From Topomyia yanbarensis (lineage: Eukaryota; Arthropoda; Insecta; Diptera; Culicidae): DNA of 64,000 nt. Each line of letters starts with the position of its first letter. Position 1 is the stretch's first letter. The stretch covers positions 400,537,037 to 400,601,036 of the forward strand of contig NC_080672.1 of assembly GCF_030247195.1 (NCBI RefSeq), written 5' to 3'. Positions 34,600-46,448 of this stretch are shown here, piece by piece. The position numbers were made by a program, and so were the translations under genes. The notes below the pieces were generated by a model. That model was not told where the DNA came from and made no database searches. It saw only the letters and a program-made list of their open reading frames with translations.

Positions 34600-35330
34600 A
34601 CGAGTACAATTTTGAAATGTGGCAACTTCCGGTTTAGTTAAATTCACTATAACCGTAACAATATCGATGTTTGAAGTCATGCGGAAATCCAAGATGGCGC
34701 CTTCCTGTTTAGATAAATTCACTATAACCCCAGTGATATGGATATTTTCGGAATGCGGTTGATGAGTACATGACTGAAATCGAAGTTTGAAGCCATTTGG
34801 AAACGCAAGATGGCAACTTTCGGTTTAGATAAATTCACTATAACCTTAGTGATATGCGTATTTTCGAAATATGATTTACGAGTGCATAACGGAAATCGAT
34901 GTTTGAAACCATTTTGAAATCCAAAATGGCGACTTCTGGTTAGGACAAATTCACTATAAACTGTGATATGGGTACTTTCGGAATGGGGTTTAACAGTACA
35001 CGATGAAAATCGAAGTTTGAAGCTATTTCGAAATCCAAAATAGCGACTTCCGGTTTAAATAAATTCACTATCACTCCAGTGATATGAGTATTTTAGAAAG
35101 GGAGTTAACGAGTACATGGCGGAAATCATGGTTTAGCCATTTTGGATTTCCGGTTTAGATAAATTCGCGATAACCTCAACAATGTATTAGGTATTTTTAA
35201 AATGAATTTGACGAGTAGATGATAAAATCGATGTCTGAAGCCATTTGGAAATCTAAGATGGCGACTTTTTGTTTAGATAAATTTTCTATAACCTCAACAA
35301 TACGGGTAATTTCGGAATGGAATAGTAATG
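34600..35330. repeat. Tandem array, ~116-bp unit, ATGGCGACTTCC motif
   Basis: AAATTCACTATAACC-type anchors start at 34642, 34717, 34833, 34949, 35063, 35163 and 35281, giving steps of 75, 116, 116, 114, 100 and 118. Each unit carries ATCCAAGATGGCGACTTCC, GTTTAGATAAATTC, ATTTTCGGAATG and GACGAGTACATGA. Copies are diverged, so the array is not recent. Confidence 0.9.
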
Positions 35331-36153
35331 TAGTAGGTAGAGTTAAACCCAATTTAACCAGCCCTCAGTTTTGTCTGCCTTTGATTTTGTCTACCTATGA
35401 TTTTGACAGCTTTTCGCCCCGATTTTGTCAGTTTTATATGAAATTCCATTTGGTGGGTAGGCTCTGGTGGATGAACCAAGCCAAATTTGATTAAAGCCTT
35501 TCTAGAACATATTTTTTCTTATCAAAATGTGCAAAAATCTATTTTTCAATTTTGCGCTGGAAGACCTCCTTAAGGGAAATTTATACTAAATGATCAGTAA
35601 AGCATTTTGAGACTGGGACTAAAAATAATATTTTAAGAACTTCGTTTTGTTAAAAAGTAGGGAAAAATACTTATCGATTTTGTCAATTTATTTGGTTTTG
35701 CTTAAAATTCCCCAAAGGGCAGATAAAAGCGGATCTACACTGTATATAGGGATACATATAGTGATGATGTCAAGCCCGTTCCAAAAATACTCATACATAA
35801 AAATTATTAAACTGCTTTGACGAAACGAATTTTAAGGAGGTCCTCTTATATAAAAGTGCTAAAACAACCTAATGATTGGTATTTTTTTGAAGATATAAAA
35901 TGACTTAGACATGTGCGCTATTCTGCACAGTGTTTGTTAAGGTTTTATCTACTAAATCAAAATTTCGAGGGTAAGGTGTCTAACATAGCGCCCAAAATGA
36001 TGGGCGCAGCAAAAGGTGTACTGAAAACCAACGTCATCTGCGGGCACGATACAGCTCACAATTCATCGTCTAGTAGCAGAAAGCCAAAACGATCTTGAAG
36101 ATCACACTCCATAGAGGCGCCCCAACCTAAAAAAAAACATGAAAAAATTTGTT
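35331..36153. other. No supported gene
   Basis: AT-rich sequence with several phrases of the type GATTTTGTCAG at 35370-35430. No reading frame with a recognised domain. Confidence 0.4.
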
Positions 36154-36175
36154 ACAGAAACAAAATGGCAACCAC

Positions 36176-37303
36176 ATGCGTTGCGTTGCGTTGCGTTGTG
36201 ACGATGATTTTGGCGGATTGCACACTGACTTCATCATGTTTGACTGCTGATTATCTAATAAGAGTTGCTTAGGAAATGGTAAGTAGGAATTCATACCAAT
36301 CCGACCCATATTAAAACCTCAACAGCATGATAGCCATCATTGCCGGCCGCCCCCATCTTCATCGTTCACGGGGAAGGATAAAGGATAAGGTAGACAGGAA
36401 GTGTTGATGCTCCACCTACTTAACGGAAGGACGACGATTCATCAGACTCTTCCATAGGTGTCGCGGAGTTGGTAGTTTGGAAAGGTATCACGTCTAGGAT
36501 TCGCTCCAAGCAAGCGATGCGACCTGTAAAGCATATTTTATTAGGTAGTTGTTTAGTTAGTCTTCGAGTGCACGATCCCTCGAAAAAGAGAAAATCTTGT
36601 TTAGTTTTTGGTTCTTTTTAAACTCTGGGCAGCCGGCTACCGAGAGTATACTATGTTCCCTAAACAAAAGCAATTTGAACTTCACACAGCCGACCGTGGG
36701 AGTATTGCATAGAAAAGCTAATCTTATCTGCGTAATGGGCCGGATCACTATTCATTGCAACAGTATTTGGACAGAATTCGCTACTTCTTCTCTACGATAT
36801 ATTTATTGGCTTGAAAACTACCGAGTGATAACACATTATACAGGCAAAAATAGCGCGAGGTGTTATAAATCAAGGAAAGTATTTCTTATTTTCCATATCA
36901 GATTGTTTGTGGAATACAAGTATACGAGCGATAATAACGAACACTGAAGGGAAATATAAAGGATTGTTAACCTGATGCACGGGCTTGTTAGCAATAACGG
37001 AGCTTGAAATTAGGTTAATAAAACCAGACGCGGCGAATTTTCAATACGTATTGACCCGTGATCATAGCTACTAGTCAGATTATTCGTATTGGGGCTAATT
37101 TCCGATCAACTATTAATTTTTACGGCAATGTTTTCTCGACTAGATCTGTTCGCACCCTCTCATTCTGCTACTATCGGCAGAAGGCTGATAGCACCCAGTC
37201 GTCGCCGGTCTAAGGACCAAATGTCATCAATAGACTTAGACTCGCGTGGAGGCATGAGATAGGAAACTTGTGAGAATTTTGTTATCCCACCGTTTGACGA
37301 CCT
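36176..37303 (-). mobile_element. Retroposed insertion with 22-bp target duplication
   Basis: An identical 22-bp direct repeat (ACAGAAACAA...GGCAACCAC) lies at 36154-36175 and 37304-37325. The insertion begins, on the plus strand, with a short (TTGCG)n run (36179-36199), which on the minus strand would be a 3' simple-sequence tail. Long target duplication plus a simple tail is the mark of target-primed retroposition (LINE or SINE). The body contains no readable reverse transcriptase, so it is a 3'-end fragment or a non-coding retroposon. The family was not identified. Confidence 0.75.
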
Positions 37304-37549
37304 ACAGAAACAAAATGGCAACCACTTGAAAATAAAGTATCGTTTTTTCGCATGATTTTTCCACTTTGGTCGGCTATATAAAATCGTTATTAAAGAAAAT
37401 ATTACGATTGTGTAGGGTGCAGCGCCGGAGAATGTTGTCTTCTTTTAGGCGGCCAAAATGCGAAGTTTATTGGATGAATCGTTCAAAAACGAGAGAGAGC
37501 CCGCAGATTCGTAATTTTTTGTTTCGAGAAAACACGTGTTAAAGTTTGA

Positions 37550-37960
37550 AAACTGTTTTTCGTGTACAACTTAAGTTACTTGATCTATTTGTCAAAGGAT
37601 AATAGAATTTGTAGGTTTCTAAGGTCACTAAATACGAATTTAAGGTTAGATTTCAAAAAATGCAAAATGGCGGATCCAATATGGCCAAATAAAAAAGTAA
37701 AAAAATCATCAATTTGAATGAAACTTTGTATATATGGGTTTTTGGGGTCGCTGAACACGAATTTGAGATCAAATTTAACAAACTCAAAATGGCGGATCCA
37801 ATATGGCGAACAAAATAAGTGAAATATTTATTAATATCAATGAAACTTTGAATATAAGGATATTTGGGGTTGCTGAACACGAGTTTGAGATGAGCTTTGA
37901 AAAATATGAAATGTTGGATCCAATATGGCAGCCAAAAAGTGATATTGAATAAAGTTCATG
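37550..37960. repeat. Tandem array, 122-bp unit, ATGGCGGATCC motif
   Basis: GGCGGATCCAATATGG (third copy GTTGGATCCAATATGG) starts at 37669, 37791 and 37913, exactly 122 bases apart. GGGGTCGCTGAACACGA and ATGAAACTTTG recur in the same relative places. At least three copies are present with partial units outside. Confidence 0.92.
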
Positions 37961-38277
37961 AAATTTTAATCAAGACAAGTGTCTTCGAGGAGAATGAACA
38001 AAATTTTAAGATTAGTTAGAGCGCACGACGAACTTGTTTCTGAACTCCGTCAACGCTCAGGACATAGATCCGTTCAAAGTCGTTTAGCGACAGAATTAAT
38101 TCATGGATCAAAAAAACATTTTTCCAACATATTCTAGACACTTTCAGCCTTCGATTTCGATCTGGACTAGCTGAAGTTGCACAGAGAATCAGTAGATAAT
38201 TTGCTTGGGAATAGCGAAACATTTTTCAATGTGAAACTCCTGGTAATACTAAAGTGTTTTATTGATCAATACCGGCG

Positions 38278-38652
38278 CCGGCCAGGCCCGAATGTAGATC
38301 GCGGAAGGAAAGGGAAGGAATGTTAGTCCGATACTTGCTTTTGCTAGGGGCCGTATATACTACTGAGCACTCCTCAAGTATCACGGGAGGAGGAGCTATT
38401 TGTTAGTAAGTATAGAAATTGGATTTTACATCTTCTTTACCGACGCCAGAGAGGTGACTCCGCTACCTGGACTCTGATATCGATCCACCAAACTCATAGA
38501 CCGAGGACCAACGGCTTTACTTCCCTTCCGAAGGCAGACGTGACCACGGATTTTTTCACCTCAGAAAAATCTCAACGACCTCGGTTGGGATTGAACTCAG
38601 ACCAAATGGAATGAGTGGCGGTCACGCTTACCACTCAACCACTGGCGCCGTT
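38278..38652 (-). mobile_element. tRNA-derived SINE copy (minus strand)
   Basis: On the minus strand an A box TGGTTGAGTGG (38641-38631) and a B box AGTTCAATCCC (38598-38588) are followed by GAGGTCGTTGAGATTTTTCT, GAGGTGAAAAAATCCGTGGT and a body of about 300 bases ending near 38280 at a CCGGCGCCGG palindrome. Box wording and the tRNA-unrelated continuation match the copy at 12.8 kb, so these are one SINE family. Confidence 0.8.
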
Positions 38653-38702
38653 AAAATAAAAAACGGCTTTTTGAAAAAAAAAAAATAGAAGGGACTACAT
38701 AT

Positions 38703-39812
38703 GGTCATTCCACGCGAAGTGATCAAGGCACGTGTAATCGACCTTCACGGATTTGAACCAAATTTGGAGGAATCGTTCATCTAGGGCCAATATATAAAAA
38801 CCCAAATATTTGTGTCAATTGAATCACCCCTCGGGTCATGGGAGCACTTTTGACAAATTGCCGAAACCCTTGATTTTCTTTTGATCATATCTCTGGTTCT
38901 ATTTACTCTAGAATCAAACCGCTTTTGAATGGCTTTTGAAGAAAATGATTGAAGGAGTCTAGAAAAAATATTAATTTTTGGCGGTTAAACGTTAAAAATT
39001 AAATTTTCTCTCAATACATATATTTTAATTTTGAAAATTCTAATACCATCGTATTCCTCAGACATTTTTACATAAGAAACACTTATAATCTCAATATAAT
39101 TTGAGCGGATCCTGAGATACACCGTTTTGAAGGGAAAAAATCGCAATTTCCCATATAAAATCGCAAGCGCACAACACTAAAAAACCAACTTGAGTATTCT
39201 GAGTTCAAACATGATTTTTCGTGAAGTAGACGAGAAATGATGAAAAACTACGTTTTTGGTTTGCTTCTAACAGATCAGGGTCGATTTTTATGGCCGTTTG
39301 AAGAGTTTCTCAATTTCAGCCAATAAAAATGGATTTTTATATGAGAAAATGCGAGTTTTTCCCTTCAAAACGGTGTATCTCGGAATGCGCTCAAATTATA
39401 TTGAGATTATAAGTATTTCTTATGTAAAAATGTCTGTGGAATACGATGGCATTAGAATTTTCAAAATTAAAATATATGCATTGAGAGAAAAATTAATTTT
39501 TAATATTTAACTGAAAAAATCGCATAGTTGGCAGCACTGCCGCCAAAAATTAATATTTTTTCTCGACTCCTTAAATAATTTTCTTAATTCTAGAGTCAAT
39601 AGAACCGGAGATATGATCTAAAGAAAATCAAGGGTTTCGGCAATTTGTCAAAACGGCGGGTGTTCCCATGACCCGAGGAGTGGTTCAATTGACACAAAAA
39701 TTTGGATTTTTATATATTGGCCCTGGATGAACAATTCCACTAAATTTGGTTTAAATCCGTGAAGGTCGATTTCAAGTTTGCATCTTTTTTGATCACTACG
39801 CGTGAAATGACC
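38703..39812. mobile_element. Giant palindromic element, 5-bp CATAT duplication
   Basis: The left arm (38703-39162) and right arm (39331-39812) are inverted copies with scattered changes around a ~170-bp spacer. Termini are GGTCATTCCACGCG and CGCGTGAAATGACC. CATAT precedes the element (38698-38702) and follows it (39813-39817). The right arm has about 29 extra bases near 39512-39540. No transposase is present, so it must be moved in trans; the superfamily is not assigned. Confidence 0.9.
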
Positions 39813-39955
39813 CATATAGATTTGCCTAAAAATATGTCTTAAAAGTGTGTTAGAAATCTGAGTCAATATGACCTTAAGACTCAACTAAGAAAGTCTCAAA
39901 AAGTGGCCATCTTTGAAAATGAAAAAACATTTGTTTTTCGCTACCCTTTACACAA

Positions 39956-41406
39956 TAGGGCACCGCAAAAAAATTTTTTTTTTGAATTCTCAAAGCCCCC
40001 CCCCCCCCCCCCTCTCATATTGTGACAAATGTCAAAGTAAGCTCAGATGCCAAATTTCACATCATTTGGACAATTCTAGACCCCAGCCCACTTCGTTTGA
40101 AATTGGTGGTATGGGAAAATGTGGAGGAAAAATATATTAAATGCTATAACTTTTGAAGTAGCAATCAGAAAATTACAATTTATACCTCTTTTTAAAGAAA
40201 ATAACCTTAGTATTGAAATGGAGATATTCCTGTTCCTATAAAAATACGGGAAAGCGGGGTACTGGGACATTTTGAGCCCAAAATCCCCTATTTATGGAAT
40301 TTTTCTGCTCCATTGTGCAAACCATAAATATTTTGCAGTTTTTCTATTGTGAAAAAATCTCATAAATCGAACGGAACCTTTTAGACCTTTGTCCGAATAC
40401 GAGAAGTTGGGGTTATATGGCCTTTTGTCATTTATATTAAATTTTATCATTTTCTCGTGCATATATCTCTATTATTCTTCATTCAATTTTAATAAATTGT
40501 ACCTTGTTGAACGTGGAAAATCTTTAGGAACAAAATAAAACTAGATTCGTTGCCGGTAAAATTCAGAAACATCAAATTATCTGACATATAGTCTCGATTT
40601 CACATTTTTATCATAAAATCGCACATATTAACTCCATTTAACAACAAAATCCTTATTTAATTGACTATTTGTAGTGAAAAATGCTCTTAGGAATCACATG
40701 AGAAAAGTTTCATGCCTGGAAAAATAGGTTAAGTCGAGGTATTAGGACATTTAATGAAAAAATGTTGTTTGTAGAGTTATTCTCAAAAAATTTGATGTTT
40801 TTGAATTTTAACGCAAACGAATCTATTTTTGTTGTATTTCTAAGAATTTTCCACGTTCAACAAGGTACAATTTATTAAAATTGAATGAAGAATAATAGAG
40901 ATATATGCACGAGAAAATGATAAAATTTAATATAAATGACAAAAGGCCCTATAACCCCAACTTCTCGTATTCGGACAAAGATCTAAAAAGTTCCGTTCGA
41001 TTTCTGAGATTTTTTCGCATTAGAAAAACTGCAAAATATGTATGGTTTGCACAATGGAGCAGAAAAATTCAAAAAATAGGGGATTTTGGGGTCAAAATGA
41101 CCCAGTACCCCACTTTGCTGTATTTTCAAAGAAACATGAATATCTCCATTCCAATACTAAGGTTATTTCCTTTAAAAAGAGGTATAAATTGTAATTTTCT
41201 GATTGTTACTTCAAAAGTTATAGCATTTAATATATTTTTCCTCAACATTTTCCCATACCACCAATTTCAAAAATTTCAAACGAAGTGGGCGGGGTCTAGA
41301 ATTGTCCAAATGATGTGAAATTCGGCATCTGAGCTTACTTTGACATTTGTCACAATATGAGAGGGGGGGCCTTTGAGAATTCCAAAAAAAAATTTGCGAT
41401 GCCCTA
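39956..41406. mobile_element. Giant palindromic hAT-like element, 8-bp TTACACAA duplication
   Basis: The left arm (39956-40580) and right arm (40790-41406) are inverted copies of ~620 bp around a ~209-bp spacer. Termini are TAGGGCACCGC and GCGATGCCCTA. TTACACAA lies directly on both sides (39948-39955 and 41407-41414). An 8-bp duplication with TAGGG-type ends is the hAT superfamily signature. No transposase is encoded. A long C run (near 39997-40012) in one arm is a shorter G run in the other. Confidence 0.92.
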
Positions 41407-41420
41407 TTACACAATCTACA

Positions 41421-41475
41421 TGAAAATCAATCAACGTAGTCGGGGCATGGTTAGAACTCTTTTGATTGATTTTCC
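41421..41475. repeat. Short hairpin beside the hAT-like element
   Basis: GAAAATCAATCAA and TTGATTGATTTTC form a 13-bp perfect stem with a ~27-base loop, starting seven bases after the target duplication of the preceding element. Confidence 0.7.
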
Positions 41476-42059
41476 TGCAGATTTGGCGACGGTGTGCAAT
41501 AAAACTGTTTTCATTTGTTTTTCAAGATGGCCGCTTTCCGAAGCTTTCTCAGTAAAAACTTAAGAAGGTTAAATGATCACAAATGGTTGCCAAACTTGTG
41601 GCTGCTGTTTAGTCAATAATGGCAGCTGCATCAAGTACCTACAAATCAATAGCCGGCACCATCAATGAGGAAGCTACTAACAAGGTTAAACGGTTCCAGA
41701 CAGCGCAGGAAGCAAGGAAGAACATCTGATCACAAATATCGAAACAGCAGCCACTTTGATGGCACGAACGTGTACAATAGCAAGAGAAAAATGAACGACC
41801 ATCAAGATACAGTTGGCCACTATCTCCACCGTTTAAAAAGGTCTCCTCGCGCGATGGCATGTTGCTCGCACGAATTCGGGAGCTAAATAGATAAAATTAC
41901 GAGGAGCTTACAGCCTCCGGTGAGGCTCCGAGTAAATTGCGGCACATTCGACAGAAAAACCACAACCAGCTCCTCACAAAGTAATAGTTTCATGCAGTCC
42001 CGTAGGGAAAACAGACTACGGGGGAAATGCGAGTTTAGGCATGTGGTCATTAAAAATCC

Positions 42060-42195
42060 AAACCGATTTCTATAAAGTCATGACCCTTTCACACTCACAA
42101 ACAGGTACTTTCTGACCCCGACGAACTGAGTCTAGACTTATGCGCCTCGGTTAAACGTAGGATTTGTATAACTTTCTATAAGAGAAAGGTATTAA
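42060..42195 (+). mobile_element. 3' fragment of the GAGAAAGG-ended mosquito repeat
   Basis: CCCCGACGAACTGAGTCTA, then CGCCTCGGTTAAACG and TATAACTTTCTATAAGAGAA AGG follow the order of the repeat's 3' end at 22.2-22.35 kb and 58.6 kb, with substitutions. Only the 3' part is present. Confidence 0.6.
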
Positions 42196-42734
42196 ATGGC
42201 CGCCAGCGAACGCATCACAACTAGACTGAATAAAAAATATTTTCACTGACACACGCAGCTATTGTCTCGATTCGTTGAACTGAGTTGATTGAAAAATGAC
42301 ACCCAACGCTCCGGGCCTCGGAAAATTTTCCATTTTTTTGTACAACACAGGTAAAAGCATCGCCATAAAACTGTGTACATAAATAGAACCACAAACCGGA
42401 AAAACTTCAATTGCTTGCTGAATGCATTTCCTCTCGCTCGGATCTGTCGTTGCTCTGATTATTGTGTTAATAATTTTACCATCATATTATAAATTACCGT
42501 TCCTCGTTCGGTGGCAAGCGGTGAGAGAAAACAGAAGGAAAAGCCATGATTGATGATAATCCTGTTTCCTGCTGAACAATTTATGCTTTTGATCCGAATA
42601 AATACAGCAGAAAGCAAGTGCATCATCATCATCAGCCTCCAACAACAACAATGAAATCCCCCCCAAAGAGGATAACGGGTAGCACTGCCTGCGCTCTGAT
42701 GTTAGGAGAAAATCGTCGCACTAAAGGATAGGTA

Positions 42735-42743
42735 TGTACTTAC
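42735..42743 (-). other. Splice donor GTAAGTACA
   Basis: The intron begins at 42743 on the minus strand with GTAAGTACA, a close match to the insect 5' splice consensus (GTAAGT). It sets the end of the MGCGQSK exon. Confidence 0.7.
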
Positions 42744-42822
42744 TGTGTCCACTTTTCTTGCCGTTGGATTTGCTCTTGTTTTTCCTCGGGTAGAGATGAA
42801 TTTTACTCTGCCCACAGCCCAT
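42744..42822 (-). CDS. First coding exon of a myristoylation-type membrane protein
   Basis: On the minus strand an ATG at 42822 with A at -3 and G at +4 opens 26 codons beginning MGCGQSKIHLYPRK and continuing through a lysine-rich run (KNKSKSNGKKSGH). The exon ends after one further base at a strong donor, ACA|GTAAGTAC, leaving a phase-1 intron. Gly2-Cys3 with Ser6 is the classical N-myristoylation plus palmitoylation signal, and the following basic residues would aid binding to inner-leaflet membrane. The short exon, context and donor together look like a genuine host gene start. PDE8-type phosphodiesterases are one family with an MGC...S start, but I cannot assign the gene. Later exons would lie at lower coordinates; none was recognised. 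Confidence 0.72.
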
Positions 42823-43670
42823 CCTGTTTCCTTTGCTAGTCGACTGGTCCGGGTTTAAGTTGGGTCCGATTAAAGCACAGCTGGCTTATTTCAGATGTTT
42901 TTTTCCGTACGGTTATTCCTTCGCTCCCCGACAAGCCACGGAAATGGATTATTTATAAACTGCTGGTACTGAAGATAATCGTTGTTTTCTCTCTGCTGTC
43001 AGTTGTGACAGGGGCACCCAGCAGGATTCTCACGACTTGCACTTGACACCAATTCAATTTTTCTTCCTGGTCGATCGCAAAATAATACCGACCGCAATTT
43101 TTCACCTGACCCCACTCGGACCGGTTCTTCAAAAAAAACCCCAACTGTTACCGCACTTAGCCACTAATTTATCAATTTCACACCAATACAGAGCTGACGT
43201 TCCTCATCGCTCGAGAACATTAAACAATCATAAATCTTCATTCTCCCGTCGGGCACGTGCCGTCACTCGGTTTACCCTCAGCCAACACGCAGAACCGGTG
43301 ACAATGTCCGGAAAATGGCCGAGATGACAAACTCTCCAGCACCCCAGCGTTGATCTATCCCGGAGGAGGGCAAAGTTTCGTCGGCAATTATTCCAAGATT
43401 CGTTAGCTGCTGGCAAATTCCATTACGACGACGACCGTATTAGGTATCGCCTACTGACTGCAGCGGACAAGTCCCGGTCGTTCACGCATGTACCGCCGAC
43501 AGAGCAGCCGCCACTTGACGCACACGATAGTTGCAATTGTTGTCCAATTGGGGCACGAAGCCGGACCTCCTATGGGCGATGACCTGGAATGGGAAGAATC
43601 GTATCGAGAAATGTAGTTAGTTTGATGCTGGTGGGTGAAATATTTTACGTTTTGACGTCCGTGTGTCACA
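42823..43670 (-). promoter_or_regulatory. Likely 5' UTR and upstream region of the MGCGQSK exon
   Basis: Upstream of the ATG the minus strand is GC-richer and non-repetitive compared with the surrounding transposon remnants. A TATA-like TTTATAAATA lies at about 42950-42959, some 130 bases before the ATG. No acceptor with a pyrimidine tract was seen just upstream of the ATG, so this exon is probably the first. The transcription start itself is not determined. Confidence 0.3.
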
Positions 43671-45350
43671 ATATGGTTGAGAGGGAATAAATTAGTGTAT
43701 AATGTGATGGATGCGAGGATGGTTTATTGACTGGGTTTGTTGTTTCCAGCAGTAGGTAGTGTCATGGCGTTAAAGGCAGAACTCAAATTTCATCGTTATT
43801 CGGGTTATTTCAAATTCATTTTTTGGAAAATATTAAATAGTTATATTCGACAATATATTTTCTAGAACGATGAATGAAGCGCTTAGCACAGAAATACATG
43901 CGAGACTTATATAACTTTCCAATATTCAATTAGGTCTCTTAGATGCACCATATCGACGGATCTGCCTGAAACACACTATCAAATTTCGAATTTTCCACGT
44001 CATTTTCGTAAGTTTTTGTGTTATTCATAGAAGTCATACATACTTCGAAATTCAATACAAAACTGGTGAACATTTTTCCAACTGATCGGTGCAAATATAA
44101 TGTAATAATGAAAATATGTGAATAGCTGTAGATCGGGTGTTGTGCTTCGATCTTAATGAAGTTTTGAGATTTTTTCAAAAGTATTTTTTCGAAAGTATCA
44201 ATTAAGTGCAAACCAAGCCTCGGAATGGAATCGTCTATCGTCAATTGCGGTAGAAGGTCATTCGGATATAACTGGATTAAAAAAATGCTAATCGATGTAC
44301 TTTGCAGCGCTTCCATCTTCGAGAAGGTTACAAATGTTATCGAGCAAGTAAAGGATCCGAGGTCTCAAGCAACAAACAGCGGCCAGAATCCAGGTCTGTA
44401 ATCTATTCGACCAGGTGCTGATGAAACTCGATGAATGTGTTTCAGTTGACGATGAAACCTATGCAAAAGTCAATTTCATATAAATTCAATTTTTTCGCAG
44501 ACCAGCTCGCGAAAAAAATCTGATTTGGCAAGGGATCTGTTCCTGTGGCAAGACACCCAACGTTTTCGTGACAGATAAAACCACAAAATCGAAAGAAAAG
44601 GAAGCTCTTGAACAAACGGATTAAGCCCCATGATGATCCGTTCCGTTTTGGGCAGACTTAGCCGGCTGCCATTACAGCAAGGACGTGCTATAATGATACA
44701 ACAACAGACAACTAGTTCATCCAAAAAAAAAACACTTCTATAAGCAACCACTAGCATCATTTCACCGATCAAAAAACAGCGCACTGATTCTAAATAAGCA
44801 GAACTTTATAGTTGAATCCAAATGCAAAGACAACGCAGAACATTGGATGTACCAATAAATTGCCATTCATGTTGCAACAATTTTAAAATGAATTTCAATG
44901 TCAAAAGCAATTACTGGAACCTTGATCATTTTATTCGTAATTCGTAAATAATTTCTAATTTTCGTAACCATAACTCATTTCTGTGAAGGAATAGAGTTCC
45001 CAAGTGAAAATTGATAGTATCTTGAACAAAATGATAAATGTTTGAAGAGATTCTGATAAAACTAGAAACATTGTCGAAATTTGAATTCGCACAGGATCCG
45101 CGAGATGCGTCAAATTAGGAACATACAACGCACCCAATCCACAAATATCGCAAAATTGACGAAAACCGCGCAGGCCGCGCGACCGCAAGCCTGTCATTGA
45201 ATATTACAGTTTCATGTCAGAAATGTTTGAATTTTTTTTGGAAATTACTAACCAACAAAATCTGCTATCACATACGAAAAAAGTGTTTCCACGTGTTTTA
45301 AAATTATGCTCAATTTTTCACCATTAACGCCTGCATAACGCTTTTATTTA
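43671..45350. other. No supported gene
   Basis: AT-rich sequence with short frames. A 125-codon minus frame at 43939-44316 has no recognised domain. The last ~80 bases (45270-45350) resemble the CATGAA-rich element near 13.1 kb (ATGCTCAATTTT... GCATAACGCTTT). Confidence 0.4.
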
Positions 45351-45635
45351 AGGGACCATCCAGAAATCACGTAGCATTTTTTGAGTGATTTTTAACACTT
45401 CCCTCCCCCATCGTAGCATTTCGTCACAAATCTCTAAATACCTCCCTGGCAATTACGGAGCTTGATGGTAACTCTCCCCCTTTGTCCCCGTAAATTAAAA
45501 AAACGATTTTAGTTATTCCCCTTTAAAAAAGCTACGTAGCATGGCATGACCCCCTACTCCCCTGTCGTCACACATCACAAAATACAAAACTTTCCCCTCC
45601 CCCATATAATGCTACGTCATTTATGGATGGTCCCT
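45351..45635. mobile_element. 285-bp MITE with AGGGACCATCCA ends
   Basis: The left end AGGGACCATCCAGAAATCAC and the right end ATTTATGGATGGTCCCT are inverted. The interior has long pyrimidine-rich tracts (CCCTCCCCC) around a GCTACGTAGC palindrome. A diverged copy in the opposite orientation lies at 60126-60436, sharing GCTACGTAGC and the TAGGGGGTCATG-type block. Confidence 0.9.
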
Positions 45636-46415
45636 AGGTAGCTTTCCAGCGAAGTTTTCTTTTTGGAAATACGGTTGTTGAACCAAAACTATGGAAGTTT
45701 TTCCTTCCTGCACAATACGGTACAGATTCATAGCAAGGATCTAATCGGTATATTATAGTTCTGCCAGCCATTCAGTCCTCGGCACGGAGAAACACCTTGG
45801 TTTAAGGACTCCTGTTTTCAGTCGCTTCTTACAGCATCAGAGCAGAAATCTAGTGGATTAATTCTTGGTTGAGATACTTCAACCCGCCAGATACCACATG
45901 ATCTCTAGGCTGATACTGTCAGAAGAAAGATAATATACTGTTATCAACCTCCTAGTGGACCACAACACACCTTCTAACCTTAAACACTTACAGACCTGAA
46001 ATGTTAATCAGCTATACACTGAAACTTTGCAGGAATATTCTCTGAGCGAGAAAATTCCTAGAGCACCCCATAGGGAATCAATATAAGATCAGCAAAACTG
46101 ATCTGTCGAAAGTTTTATTTTTCAACTGGAATTACGATAAACGGGATAAACCAAAAGTTTTTAAAACCTTTGAACGCAGTACCAAAAACTACCACTAGAA
46201 TCCATTTGCATATACCATTCCGGAAAGGAAAACAGTGAAAACCGACAAATGACGTTCCCGAATGATTTGAAAATGGCAAAACTGCTGCTGACAGCGCAAC
46301 CGGTTCGAATGCAGTTCGGTCACAACAATGTATGTACTTACAGATTTCTTCCACCGTAAACAACGTTGCGAAAAACGACAACCCCCACTGGCAGGTAATC
46401 TAATTAGAACGAATA

Positions 46416-46448
<33 letters not shown>

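Noticed and set aside
41623..41890. Coding-like stretch MAAASSTYKSIAGTINEEAT
   Set aside because: The frame stops after 36 codons and the following frames do not join into a known family.
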